DNA of 64,000 bases from assembly GCF_018613065.1 (NCBI RefSeq), contig NZ_JAGGQW010000020.1, positions 1-64,000 on the forward strand. The letters are read 5' to 3'. This DNA comes from Bacillus sp. ISL-7. GTDB lineage: Bacteria; Bacillota; Bacilli; Bacillales_B; DSM-18226. Shown here in pieces: positions 37,220 through 45,334 of this stretch (positions are counted from its first letter, which is position 1; each line of letters begins with the position of its first letter). The notes under the pieces were generated by a model that saw only the letters and a list, made by a program, of their open reading frames with translations, searched no databases and was not told the DNA's origin. The position numbers and the translations under genes are program-made.

Positions 37220-37354
37220 ATGGCGAAGAATCAACTGACTGAACTCGTTAACAAGTTAAAAAAGGCCGGTATAAAAGCGAGTTTAACAAAACCAAAGTCT
37301 AATTACCTTTTGTCTTTACAGCAAATAAAAAAATACCCTTCATCCGTGAATTAA
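37220..37354 (+). CDS. Small basic hypothetical protein
   Basis: This 44-residue protein reads MAKNQLTELVNKLKKAGIKA, then KPKSNYLLSLQQIKKYPSSVN. It is basic and mostly helical by appearance. An AAGGTG site lies 8 nt before the ATG, and a strong terminator follows. I do not recognise a family. Confidence 0.6.
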   Translation: MAKNQLTELVNKLKKAGIKASLTKPKSNYLLSLQQIKKYPSSVN

Positions 37355-37370
37355 AGAAAAAAAGTAATAA

Positions 37371-37407
37371 AAAGCGATTAATCCCAAGTGGACTAATCGC
37401 TTTTTTG
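37371..37407. terminator. Bidirectional terminator
   Basis: AAAGCGATTA and TAATCGCTTT pair across a 13-nt loop, followed by TTTTG. It is shared with the convergent sco gene. Confidence 0.85.
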
Positions 37408-37408
37408 T

Positions 37409-38011
37409 TTAGTCTAATTTATCCATTACTGTGTCATAAACTTCTTTTTTATTAAAGTCTTTTCCCATTGGAAACTTGTCGATGAATTTATTGTTTTCAT
37501 CAACCAGGAAGGTAAAGGTTGAATGGATGAATTGACCATTGCCAGGATCTTTAAATTGAAATTGCATCGTTTCCGCAACCTTTTTCATTTCTTGGCGGTC
37601 CCTTTTTATGTTTTGCTTGTCTCCTGTTAAAAATAACCATTGTTTGTTATTCTCTATCTCAAACCCCTGCATATAACTAGTTAATATCTCGGGGGTATCT
37701 CGATATGGATCGATGGTAATTGTTAAAAATTCAATATCCTTACCAAAAACGCCAATCTTTTCAAAATCTTTTTTCAAGTCAATCATTTTTTCGGTGGTTG
37801 TTGGACAAATATCAGGACAATGAGTGTAGATGAATTCAACAAGTTTTAATTTGGTATGATCCATACCAAAATTATATGAATCCCCGTTTTGGTCTATCAA
37901 GGTAACTTTTGCAGGTATTTTCGCATTTGCATCGCGAATGAGAAAGAAAGAAATTCCTGCTGCAATCCCAATAAACACAGTAAGACTGCATATTAAATAG
38001 ATCTTTTTCAT
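37409..38011 (-). CDS. SCO1/SenC family copper chaperone
   Basis: Sco proteins deliver copper to the CuA site of cytochrome c oxidase outside the membrane. The 200-residue protein has an N-terminal membrane anchor (residues 2-22) and a thioredoxin fold. It has the copper-binding cysteines in YTHCPDICPTT and a distal His in GQFIHSTFTFLVDE. It corresponds to YpmQ of B. subtilis. The ATG at 38011 follows AGGAGGGAT; the 22-residue upstream extension in the open frame is discarded. Confidence 0.92.
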   Translation of the reverse strand: MKKIYLICSLTVFIGIAAGISFFLIRDANAKIPAKVTLIDQNGDSYNFGMDHTKLKLVEFIYTHCPDICPTTTEKMIDLKKDFEKIGVFGKDIEFLTITIDPYRDTPEILTSYMQGFEIENNKQWLFLTGDKQNIKRDRQEMKKVAETMQFQFKDPGNGQFIHSTFTFLVDENNKFIDKFPMGKDFNKKEVYDTVMDKLD

Positions 38012-38195
38012 ATGTATCCCTCCTACCATTAAGATAAAGAAGTTATTCGAAAAAAGATATGGATATTTTGTGGACAAAAGTTAGTGCAAATTTAAAGTGA
38101 TTCCTTTATACTGTAGTATTATTGATTATATTTTTAAAAAATTTAGAATATTGCCGATTGTACTTTTTTATTCCAGAGAAAAGGAGGGGGATTTA

Positions 38196-38588
38196 GTGAA
38201 AAAAGTACTGACATTTTCTAGTCAAATATTGATATTAATTGTGATTTATCAGATTGGAAATCAAATTGTACGAATTCTTCATTTGCAAATACCAGGAAAT
38301 GTTATAGGTATACTACTCCTTTTAGTTTTACTCTGGACAGGTGTAATAAAAGTCGAACAAATAGACGTAGCGTCCACATGGTTATTAAAACATTTAAGCT
38401 TTTTTTTCATTCCTATTGCCGTAGGATTAATGACATTGGGGCCAATCTTCATACATAAGGGCGTCATTATCTTATTTGTCCTTGTAACAAGTACTTTTAT
38501 TGGACTTTTATCGGCAGGTAAGGCCACCCAATCAGTGATAATGAAAAAAGAAAAGGTGAAAGTGAATTATCATGATCACAGTTTATAG
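38196..38588 (+). CDS. cidA: CidA/LrgA family holin-like protein
   Basis: This small integral membrane protein of 130 residues has four helices. The motifs LQIPGNVIGILLLLVLLWTG and FFFIPIAVGLM are typical of CidA/LrgA, which act with CidB/LrgB in programmed lysis or, in Bacillus, in pyruvate/overflow metabolism. GTG at 38196 follows GGAGGGGG by 5 nt and gives MKKVLTFSSQ; the upstream open frame is not needed. It overlaps cidB by 17 bp. Confidence 0.9.
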   Translation: MKKVLTFSSQILILIVIYQIGNQIVRILHLQIPGNVIGILLLLVLLWTGVIKVEQIDVASTWLLKHLSFFFIPIAVGLMTLGPIFIHKGVIILFVLVTSTFIGLLSAGKATQSVIMKKEKVKVNYHDHSL

Positions 38589-39249
38589 TATTTTCCTAAC
38601 AATTGTTGTCTATAAACTATCTCGTGGGTTTGGCCAAAAGTATTCATCCCCTTTAACGAGCCCAGTATTCTTAAGTACATTCATCATTATTATCCTGCTA
38701 GTAGGATCACATATTACTTATCGTGAATATATTCCTGCTAAAAAAATTATGACTTACCTGCTCGGTCCAGCAACAGTAGCCTTAGCAGTGCCAATTTATA
38801 AAAATCGGAATTTGATTGCAAAGTATAGAGTTGCTGCTTGTGTTGGACTATTAATTGGGTCATTTACAACGATTACCACTGCCCTAGTTATTGCTAAATG
38901 CTTCTATTTCTCTAAAATGCTACTTCTTTCGTTAACGATAAAGTCAGTTACGGTCCCAGTTGCAACAGAAATAGGGAAAATAATAAAAGCTAACGTGTCA
39001 CTCATCGTTGCTTTTGTTATTCTTACTGGAATGATTGGAGCTATGTTTGGTCCAAAGCTTCTGACTATGTTTAAAATTCATCATCCTTTTGCTCGAGGCT
39101 TATCAATCGGGACGATAGCACATGGAATTGGCACAGCTGAAGCAGTCAAGGAGGGAGAAATCCAAGGAGCTGTTGCTGGAGCAGCAATGGGAATTGCCGC
39201 CTTATTAATTTCGTTTATCGTACCATATCTAATTCCTTATTTCATATAG
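38572..39249 (+). CDS. cidB: LrgB/CidB family membrane protein
   Basis: This 225-residue partner of CidA has about six helices and the LrgB signatures LLGPATVALAVPIYKN, KSVTVPVATEI and GTIAHGIGTAEAVKEGE. It overlaps cidA by 17 bp, so the two are translationally linked. No CidR-type LysR regulator is adjacent, unlike many Bacillus loci. Confidence 0.92.
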   Translation: MITVYSIFLTIVVYKLSRGFGQKYSSPLTSPVFLSTFIIIILLVGSHITYREYIPAKKIMTYLLGPATVALAVPIYKNRNLIAKYRVAACVGLLIGSFTTITTALVIAKCFYFSKMLLLSLTIKSVTVPVATEIGKIIKANVSLIVAFVILTGMIGAMFGPKLLTMFKIHHPFARGLSIGTIAHGIGTAEAVKEGEIQGAVAGAAMGIAALLISFIVPYLIPYFI

Positions 39250-39250
39250 A

Positions 39251-39292
39251 AAAACTAAAGCCTTCCATTTAACAGGAAGGCCTTAGTTTTTT
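39251..39292. terminator. Bidirectional terminator
   Basis: AAAACTAAAGCCTTCC and GGAAGGCCTTAGTTTT form a 16-bp stem with one mismatch, then TT. Confidence 0.9.
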
Positions 39293-39315
39293 CATAATTC
39301 AAATACAAAAAATCT

Positions 39316-39459
39316 CTACTTTTCTTTTTTATTATCAAGGTACATTTCTGCAAGTAGCTTCTTAACTTCATTATAACTTAAGCCTGATTGGCTATTTAAC
39401 CTCTTAACTTCTTCGATATCCGTTCCAACAATTGTGTATTGGTTTTTATTTGTAAACAT
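39316..39459 (-). CDS. Small hypothetical protein
   Basis: This 47-residue protein starts MFTNKNQYTIVGTDIEEVKR and continues LNSQSGLSYNEVKKLLAEMY, ending NKKEK. A short strand-like start is followed by two helices. AGGAG lies 12 nt before the ATG. I do not recognise a family; size and context resemble other small sporulation-associated proteins. Confidence 0.6.
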   Translation of the reverse strand: MFTNKNQYTIVGTDIEEVKRLNSQSGLSYNEVKKLLAEMYLDNKKEK

Positions 39460-39539
39460 TATTTTTCCAACTCCTATGGAATTTATGGAAATGAAAAGCC
39501 ACTTTTATGTGCATACTAATAAAAAAGGAGGCGGTTCCC

Positions 39540-39725
39540 ATTTTTTACGGTAAAAGAGCTAAAGAAGAAGAAATTGAAACAATCTTGGTTGATACTGAAA
39601 TCTATTCTTGTATAGATGAAGCGTGTATAGGTTGGATGAGGAAAGATTTTGTGGCAGATGACTTACTCTGCCCAATGTGTGGAAATGAAATGTTACAGGA
39701 AATGAGAGAACTTCCGCAAATTTAA
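39540..39725 (+). CDS. YdjO-type zinc-ribbon protein, paralogue 2, likely ATT start
   Basis: This 61-residue zinc-ribbon protein has C-IDEA-C and CPMC pairs and ends MRELPQI, paralogous to 6613-6816 (ends KELQVI). The only ATG in frame is 39507, 11 codons upstream, with no ribosome site and with its early codons running through the AAGGAGG. A perfect AGGAGG (39526-39531) lies 8 nt before ATT at 39540. Alignment with the paralogue places position 1 there (IFYGKR against MAFGRK). I therefore call ATT as the start, a rare codon best known from infC. Confidence 0.7.
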   Translation: MFYGKRAKEEEIETILVDTEIYSCIDEACIGWMRKDFVADDLLCPMCGNEMLQEMRELPQI

Positions 39726-39741
39726 GAATTTATATATTTGT

Positions 39742-39774
39742 AAAGACTGTCATAGATAAATGACAGTCTTTTCT
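39742..39774. terminator. Bidirectional terminator
   Basis: AAAGACTGTCAT and ATGACAGTCTTT form a 12-bp stem with a 6-nt loop, T-rich on both strands. Confidence 0.9.
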
Positions 39775-40022
39775 TATTCACCAAAATCAAAAAAATGTGT
39801 ATCATATGCCTTTTTTGCTGCATCAGAGCTGCTAAAAAGTGCATCATCATCTTCAAGGTCAAGAAATTTCTCATTAAGATATAACGCTAAGTTATCAGGG
39901 TTATTTGGATGTTGGACAATTTCGGCGGCTTTAATTTTTGCGGCAGTTAGAAAAGTAGGATTCCGATAAATAATATAAACTTCATCACCCAGTTTAGCAT
40001 TAGCTATATCAATCATTCCCAT
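39774..40022 (-). CDS. splA: SplA-like transcriptional regulator
   Basis: This 82-residue protein has LGDEVYIIYRNP, IVQHPNNPDNLALYL and a tail with DDDALFSSSDAAKKAY. It resembles SplA, which in B. subtilis controls the spore photoproduct lyase operon splAB by a TRAP-like action on its transcript. No splB lies next to it. AAAGGCGG precedes the first ATG by 9 nt. It follows a 57-residue gene by 17 bp in the same direction, so the pair may be an operon. Confidence 0.75.
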   Translation of the reverse strand: MGMIDIANAKLGDEVYIIYRNPTFLTAAKIKAAEIVQHPNNPDNLALYLNEKFLDLEDDDALFSSSDAAKKAYDTHFFDFGE

Positions 40023-40039
40023 ATAATTTAACCGCCTTT

Positions 40040-40213
40040 CTAAAGATTTTCATTTTGCTGTTGAATCTCATCTCCGCTAATTAACGTGTTGGCTTCTTCA
40101 AGATTTCTAAGTTTATCCACTGAATCGCCTGAAACAGTTTTCGTACGACCAGCAAAAGTTTCTTTTAGAGGGTCTCTGGTTTGTTCTGTTCGAGAATCAT
40201 CCTTTTTAAACAT
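40040..40213 (-). CDS. Small hypothetical protein upstream of splA
   Basis: This 57-residue hydrophilic protein begins MFKKDDSRTEQTRDPLKETF and contains AGRTKTVSGDSVDKLRNLEE. It looks largely disordered and lacks Cys and Trp. GGAGTTG lies 6 nt upstream of the ATG. It is likely cotranscribed with splA. No family recognised; spore-related by context only. Confidence 0.65.
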   Translation of the reverse strand: MFKKDDSRTEQTRDPLKETFAGRTKTVSGDSVDKLRNLEEANTLISGDEIQQQNENL

Positions 40214-40329
40214 TCAATTCAACTCCTTATCTAAAGGGTTTGCTTCTCTAAAAAGGTTTATGCCTTCCTAATTCTCTCCAAAACGGAAATAAATTGAATA
40301 CAGTAGATATCATTAATGAGTTAATATCA

Positions 40330-40361
40330 AAAAAACTCTCCAAAAATGGAGAGTTTTTTTG
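40330..40361. terminator. Terminator
   Basis: AAAAACTCTCC and GGAGAGTTTTT form an 11-bp stem with a short loop, T-rich on both strands. Confidence 0.88.
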
Positions 40362-40363
40362 AA

Positions 40364-40498
40364 CTATTCCTCTTTTTTAGCTAAACAGCGATCACATTCC
40401 ATAAAGTAACTTTCTGCTTGTTCCTCCATGTGCTGACCACACTCTGAACATTCCTTTTTTTGCAAAGTACGAAAAAACTCAACTGGACTCATTAACAT
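40364..40498 (-). CDS. YhfH family small zinc-ribbon protein
   Basis: This 44-residue protein reads MLMSPVEFFRTLQKKECSEC, then GQHMEEQAESYFMECDRCLA. It has CSEC and CDRC pairs, so a single zinc ribbon, and the FF.TL.KK.C.ECG.HMEE pattern of B. subtilis YhfH. GGGGG precedes the ATG by about 9 nt. Function unknown. Confidence 0.8.
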   Translation of the reverse strand: MLMSPVEFFRTLQKKECSECGQHMEEQAESYFMECDRCLAKKEE

Positions 40499-40796
40499 AA
40501 TAAAAATCCCCCTTTATTAATACAGTTTATTTGAATCACTCTTGTTATAGTACAGTATAGCCGAAATAAATAAAAATGTGTAGACTTTTTTTAAAAAAAA
40601 TCTGCCATTTTAAAAAAATAAGTCTTTTATCACAAGAATTAATTTATTCCTTTTTTCTTGTTTTAATATGACGGTTATTTTTCGGTTAAAGTAAAGGGAA
40701 ATTGACAATCTTCGATATTTGGTGCTTCCTTAACATTACGATTTACATTACTATCATAGTAGAAAAGCAATATAGAAAGTGGGGAGATGCTGGTAA
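40499..40796. other. Gap upstream of the histidine kinase
   Basis: An AT-rich 300-bp divergent promoter region. GTGGGGAG lies 10 nt before the kinase ATG. I see no riboswitch or clear operator. Confidence 0.5.
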
Positions 40797-42950
40797 ATGA
40801 ATGCAATGATCGGGACTTTTCAACCTTATTACATTATTATTGCCATTGGTTTAACCATCATGGCATCATATACAGCATTAGATATGTTTACCTTAATTAA
40901 GTCGTCTGAAAAAAATAAGAGGCTCCTGTTTTTGGGTGGAACAGTATCTATGGGAATCGGGATTTGGATCATGAACTTTATCGGACTCATTTCAGCAGAT
41001 ACAAATCGGTTCGCAAGTTATCAAATTCCACTTACGATTCTTTCAATGGCTATTGGGATTGCTTTTACAGGAATGGCTTTCCTTTCATTTTATGGAAAAC
41101 AAATTAAATATTATCATTTAATCGTGGGCAGTGTATTTCTAACCTTTGCAGTAATTGCAATACAGGTAATCGGATTATATGCAATGAATGTAAATATTAA
41201 ATTTAATTTCCTCTTGCTTGTTTTTTCAGGACTTTTAATCTTTGGTTCCTTTTTATTTTCTTTATGGATTCTTTTTTCTTCAAAAAGTTATACCCAAAGT
41301 AATCAGGTTTGGGTAAAACCAATTAGTGCAATCATTATGTCATTAGCAATTATCGAAGGTCATTTTCTTTTAAGGAGAGCCTCATTTACGACACCAAAAG
41401 TTCTTGGGGGATCAAGCGCTGATAGTTCATTTATTATTTATTTGGTACTTTTCGTATCAGTATTAATAATCGGTGGACTTATTTTATCTAGTACATTAAT
41501 TAGTAAACAATTAATGACGACGGATACAAACTTAAAAGACATCAAAGCTGCACTGGATGCTTCAACCATTGTTGCGATTACAAACCCAGTAGGAACAATC
41601 ATTTTTGTAAATGATAAATTTGAAGAAATTTCTAAATATAAAAAGGAAGAGATTATCGGTCAGAACCATAGAATATTAAATTCTGGCTATCATTCTAAAG
41701 AGTTTTTCAAAGACCTATGGCGTACGATACAAGCTGGACAAATATGGCGTGGGGAAATTCGTAATAAAGCAAAGGGTGGGACGTTTTATTGGGTCGATAC
41801 TACAATTGTTCCTTTTTTGAATAAAAAAGGTAAACCTGTTCAATATATTGCAATACGATCAGATATTTCTGACCGAAAAAAGGCGGAAGAGCATCTTAAG
41901 GATACAATTAAAGAGAATATTGATATAAAATTTGCACTTGATCAATCCTCAATTGTCGCATTTACAGATGCGAAAGGAATCATCACCAGTGTAAATCACA
42001 ATTTCTGTGAGATATCTAAATATAATCGAGAAGAAATCCTGGGGAAAGACCACAATATTCTAAATTCTGGTTACCACTCAAAGGACTTTTTCAAAAATCT
42101 TTGGAAAACTATCGGATCTGGAAATGTCTGGAAGGGTGAAATTAGAAATAAAGCTAAGGATGGAACTTATTATTGGGTAGACACAACCATTGTTCCATTT
42201 ATTAATGGTCAAGGAAAGCCATACCAATACCTTGCAATTCGCAATGATATAACAGAGCGGAAGAAAACAGAAGAGGTCCTCCATCGCCAGGATAAGCTCG
42301 CGGCTGTAGGACAATTGGCTGCAGGTGTTGCTCATGAAATCCGTAATCCACTAACATCGATGAAAGGGTACGCGGAATTCTTGCAGTTAGACGAAAAAGA
42401 TCCGGAGCGAATGGAGTTTTTAAGTATCATTCTAGATGAAATTGAACGGGTTAATACGATTGTTGAGGACTTTATGGTATTGGCAAAACCAAAGGCAGTG
42501 GAGTTGGAAGAAAAAAATGTTGTTCCTGTTATTAAGAATGTCGTCTCTTTGTTAGAATTCGAAGCGAGAAAGAAAAATGTTCGTTTGACCTTTGATTGTA
42601 ATCATGAAATTATTCAAATTAAATGTGATGAGAATCGCTTAAAGCAGGTATTTCTGAATTTCATTAAAAACGGAATTGAAGCTATGCCTAATGGTGGCGA
42701 ATTAAATGTTAAAACAATCATACATGATAATAATGTCCAAATATCTATTCAAGACACAGGAGTAGGAATATCCAAAGAAAAATTAAAGAAACTAGGAGAA
42801 CCTTTTTACACAACCAAGAAGAATGGTAACGGCTTAGGCTTAATGGTTAGTTTCAAAATTATTGAAAGCCATAATGGTAAGGTGTTTGTGGAAAGTGAAC
42901 CTAATAAAGGAACAACCTTTAATATCTTATTACCGGCAAAAATTGCCTGA
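40797..42950 (+). CDS. Orphan sensor histidine kinase: degenerate MHYT, two PAS, HisKA, HATPase
   Basis: The first 230 residues form seven helices arranged like an MHYT sensor (ASYTALD, MGIGIWIMNFIG). Two PAS/PAC domains (about 243-365 and 373-495) are strongly alike, sharing ILNSGYHSK and YWVDTTIVPF. HisKA has the phospho-His in AAGVAHEIRNPLTSMKGY, and the ATPase has DTGVGISKEK and NGNGLGLMV. Total length is 717. The expected MHYT histidines are replaced (MNF, and IQVIGL). There is no response-regulator gene beside it, so it may feed the Spo0 phosphorelay as KinE-like kinases do. Ligand unknown. Confidence 0.88.
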   Translation: MNAMIGTFQPYYIIIAIGLTIMASYTALDMFTLIKSSEKNKRLLFLGGTVSMGIGIWIMNFIGLISADTNRFASYQIPLTILSMAIGIAFTGMAFLSFYGKQIKYYHLIVGSVFLTFAVIAIQVIGLYAMNVNIKFNFLLLVFSGLLIFGSFLFSLWILFSSKSYTQSNQVWVKPISAIIMSLAIIEGHFLLRRASFTTPKVLGGSSADSSFIIYLVLFVSVLIIGGLILSSTLISKQLMTTDTNLKDIKAALDASTIVAITNPVGTIIFVNDKFEEISKYKKEEIIGQNHRILNSGYHSKEFFKDLWRTIQAGQIWRGEIRNKAKGGTFYWVDTTIVPFLNKKGKPVQYIAIRSDISDRKKAEEHLKDTIKENIDIKFALDQSSIVAFTDAKGIITSVNHNFCEISKYNREEILGKDHNILNSGYHSKDFFKNLWKTIGSGNVWKGEIRNKAKDGTYYWVDTTIVPFINGQGKPYQYLAIRNDITERKKTEEVLHRQDKLAAVGQLAAGVAHEIRNPLTSMKGYAEFLQLDEKDPERMEFLSIILDEIERVNTIVEDFMVLAKPKAVELEEKNVVPVIKNVVSLLEFEARKKNVRLTFDCNHEIIQIKCDENRLKQVFLNFIKNGIEAMPNGGELNVKTIIHDNNVQISIQDTGVGISKEKLKKLGEPFYTTKKNGNGLGLMVSFKIIESHNGKVFVESEPNKGTTFNILLPAKIA

Positions 42951-43096
42951 AAGCGGGGGATCTGATCTCTCGTTTTTTTATTTCCAAAATTTTCATTCAA
43001 GAAAAAGACAAATATTCTTTGAAAAAGAAATCCACATTCTTATTAAATAGATTAATATGGTAATAGAGGTATTAATGTTTTTATAGGGGAGTGAAA

Positions 43097-45157
43097 ATGG
43101 TGGGAGAAGCAAATTTTGTTAAAACGATCTGCGGTTACTGTGGTACTGGATGTGGCTTAGTCCTTGAAGTAAAAGACAACAAAATCATGAAAATTCGCGG
43201 TGACAAGGAAGCTCCAGTGAACAAAGGGCAAACATGTGTAAAAGGCGCATTTGCCTATGAATACGTACATGCAAAAAATAGATTAACATCTCCACTAATC
43301 CGAAAAGCAGGAAAGCTAGTTGAAACCACTTGGGATGAAGCATATCAATTCATTGCTAGTCAATTATCCAACATAAAAACTACGTGGGGTCCAGACTCGA
43401 TATCCATGTTCGCTTGCGCGAGAAATACAAACGAATCCAATTTTGTAACTCAAAAATTTATGAGGGCGGTCATTAATAGTAACAATATTGATGGCTGTAA
43501 CCGTACTTGACACGCCTCTAGCGTTGCCGGTCTGGCAACTGTTTTTGGAAGCGGTTCACCGACTAATACACTAGATGATATTGATCGAGCAGAAGTGTTA
43601 CTTTTGATGGGTTCAAATACAACAGAGGCACACCCCATTATTGCAAATCGTATGAAAAAAGCTGCAAAATCTGGTTTGAAAATAATTGTCATAGATCCAA
43701 GGAAAATAGATATGGTAAAATCCTCCCATCGCCATTTGCAATTAAATGTGGGCTCAGATATTGCTCTTATCAATGCTTTCATTAGAGTCATCTTAAAAGA
43801 AGGTTTATACAGTCCGGAGTTTGTCCAACAGGTTACGCTTGATTTCGAGAAGTTAGAAAAGCAAGTCGAGCCTTTTACGCTGGAATACGCTGCATCGATT
43901 ACCGGTTTAAATGCAGAAGACATTGCTGCAACTGCAAGAGAGTACGCCACCTCAAACGGTTCAATGATTGCGTACACGCTCGGGATTACGGAGCATCACT
44001 GTGGTGTAAATAATGTATTTGATATAGCAAACCTTGCGTTATTAACTGGGAATATCGGTAAACCAGGCTCTGGTGTCATGCCGCTTCGAGGTCAGAATAA
44101 TGTTCAAGGTGCGGGTGATATGGGCTGTTTGCCAAACCAATTAACAGGTGGAATGAGCATAGCAAATAGTGATTCCCGGGCGCGGTTTGAAAAGGAATGG
44201 AATGTTGAACTAAACCCAAGAGTGGGTGACACACAAACGAGAACTTTTGATCGGATCGAGACGGGTGAATTAAAGGCACTTTATGTCATTGGTGAAAACC
44301 CGCTCCTTGCTGATGTTCATATGAATCATACACAAACATTGTTTGAAAAGCTTGATTTATTAATTGTTCAAGATATTTTCTTAACGGAAACAGCAAAAAT
44401 GGCTGATGTTGTATTACCAGCACGTTCATGGGGTGAGGTGGATGGGACATATACCAACACCGACCGGAGAGTTCAAAGGGTTCGCAAAGCGGTAGAACCA
44501 CACCCTAATGTGAAAGAAGACTGGGAAATCCTATGTGATCTTTCTACGATTATGGGCTATCCTATTCACTATAACAACAGCGAAGAAATCTGGGATGAAG
44601 TTAGAAAACTAGCTTGGGAGATGTACGGGGGCATATCGTATGAAAGACTTGAAAAAGAGTATGGTATTCATTATCCTTGCCCAGATGAAAACCATCCAGG
44701 AACACTTATTTTACACGAGAGGTTCCACCAAATGGAGTCGACATCAACAAAGTCAGCATTTGTACCGGTAGATTATACTGCACCATTGGAACTCCCTGAT
44801 GCTGAATATCCATTTACACTAACAACAGGAAGACGTTATGAATCTTACAATACACATTCTCAGACGCGTCATTATGCTGCTGGAGTTAAATTAAAACAAA
44901 CAGAAGAGACTGTTGATATTCATCCAAATGATGCTGCAGCTTTAGGTATAACAGATGGTGAAGTGGTACAGGTTCGCTCGAGAAGAGGAGAACTACTAGT
45001 AAAGGCGAAGATTACCGAACAAGTAGTCCCAGGGCTCGTTTTTATGAGCTTCCACTGGAGTGAAACACCGACCAATGTCTTAACCTTAAATGAATTTGAT
45101 CCTATTTCAGGAACAGCCGAATATAAGGCTTGTGCGGTTGCGATATCTAGGATATAG
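43097..45157 (+). CDS. fdhF: Selenocysteine-containing formate dehydrogenase (FdhH-like), UGA read-through
   Basis: This molybdopterin enzyme oxidises formate to CO2. The N-terminal 4Fe-4S motif is CGYCGTGCGL plus CVKG. The frame meets TGA at 43508-43510 and stays open to 45157. Decoding TGA as Sec gives CNRT-U-HASSVAGLA, aligned with E. coli FdhF CARV-U-HGPSVAGLH at the catalytic residue (Sec 138 of 686 here). A SECIS hairpin follows. Downstream motifs (LLLMGSNTTEAHPI, MPLRGQNNVQGAGDMG, VVLPARSWGEVDGTYTNTDR) are intact, so this is not a pseudogene. ATG 43097 fits AGGGGAG better than GTG 43091. No electron-transfer partner is adjacent. Confidence 0.93.
43508..43539 (+). promoter_or_regulatory. 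Sec UGA codon and SECIS element of fdhF
   Basis: After TGA (43508-43510) and 12 nt, GTTGCC (43523-43528), loop GGTCT and GGCAAC (43534-43539) form a perfect 6-bp hairpin. The GGTCT loop is the SelB-recognition loop of the E. coli fdhF SECIS, at a matching distance from UGA. Confidence 0.92.
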
Positions 45158-45171
45158 AGAATTTTTAAATC

Positions 45172-45199
45172 AACGCAGTTTAATGACTGCGTTTTTTTA
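45172..45199 (+). terminator. Terminator after fdhF
   Basis: AACGCAGT and ACTGCGTT form an 8-bp stem with a 6-nt loop, followed by TTTTT. Confidence 0.85.
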
Positions 45200-45237
45200 A
45201 TTGGCTAAGTTAAAGCTCATTGTTAATTTTGGCACAT

Positions 45238-45280
45238 GTTGATTGGAGCGGAAAGCTGCGCGCCTGGAGCGCAAATCAAC
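45238..45280. repeat. Remnant of a Bacillus dispersed palindromic repeat
   Basis: The segment starts GTTGATTGGAGCGGAA and ends CGCCTGGAGCGCAAATCAAC. These are the two ends of a repeat of roughly 120-150 bp that I recall from many Bacillus genomes (GTTGATTGGAGCGGAAGG...GAGCGCCTGGAGCGGAAATCAAC). Here the GC-rich middle is missing, leaving 43 bp. Confidence 0.6.
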
Positions 45281-45303
45281 AGCCAAGTTTATTATCGCCT
45301 TAT

Positions 45304-45334
45304 TAAAAAAACAAGTCGGAATTATCCGACTTGT
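45304..45334 (-). terminator. Terminator of the narK remnant
   Basis: ACAAGTCGGA-ATTA-TCCGACTTGT is a perfect 10-bp stem; the minus strand continues TTTTTTT. Confidence 0.9.

Noticed and set aside
43091..43510. Truncated formate dehydrogenase fragment followed by a second gene at 43595
   Set aside because: The in-frame TGA has the Sec context and a SECIS hairpin, and both parts belong to one protein.
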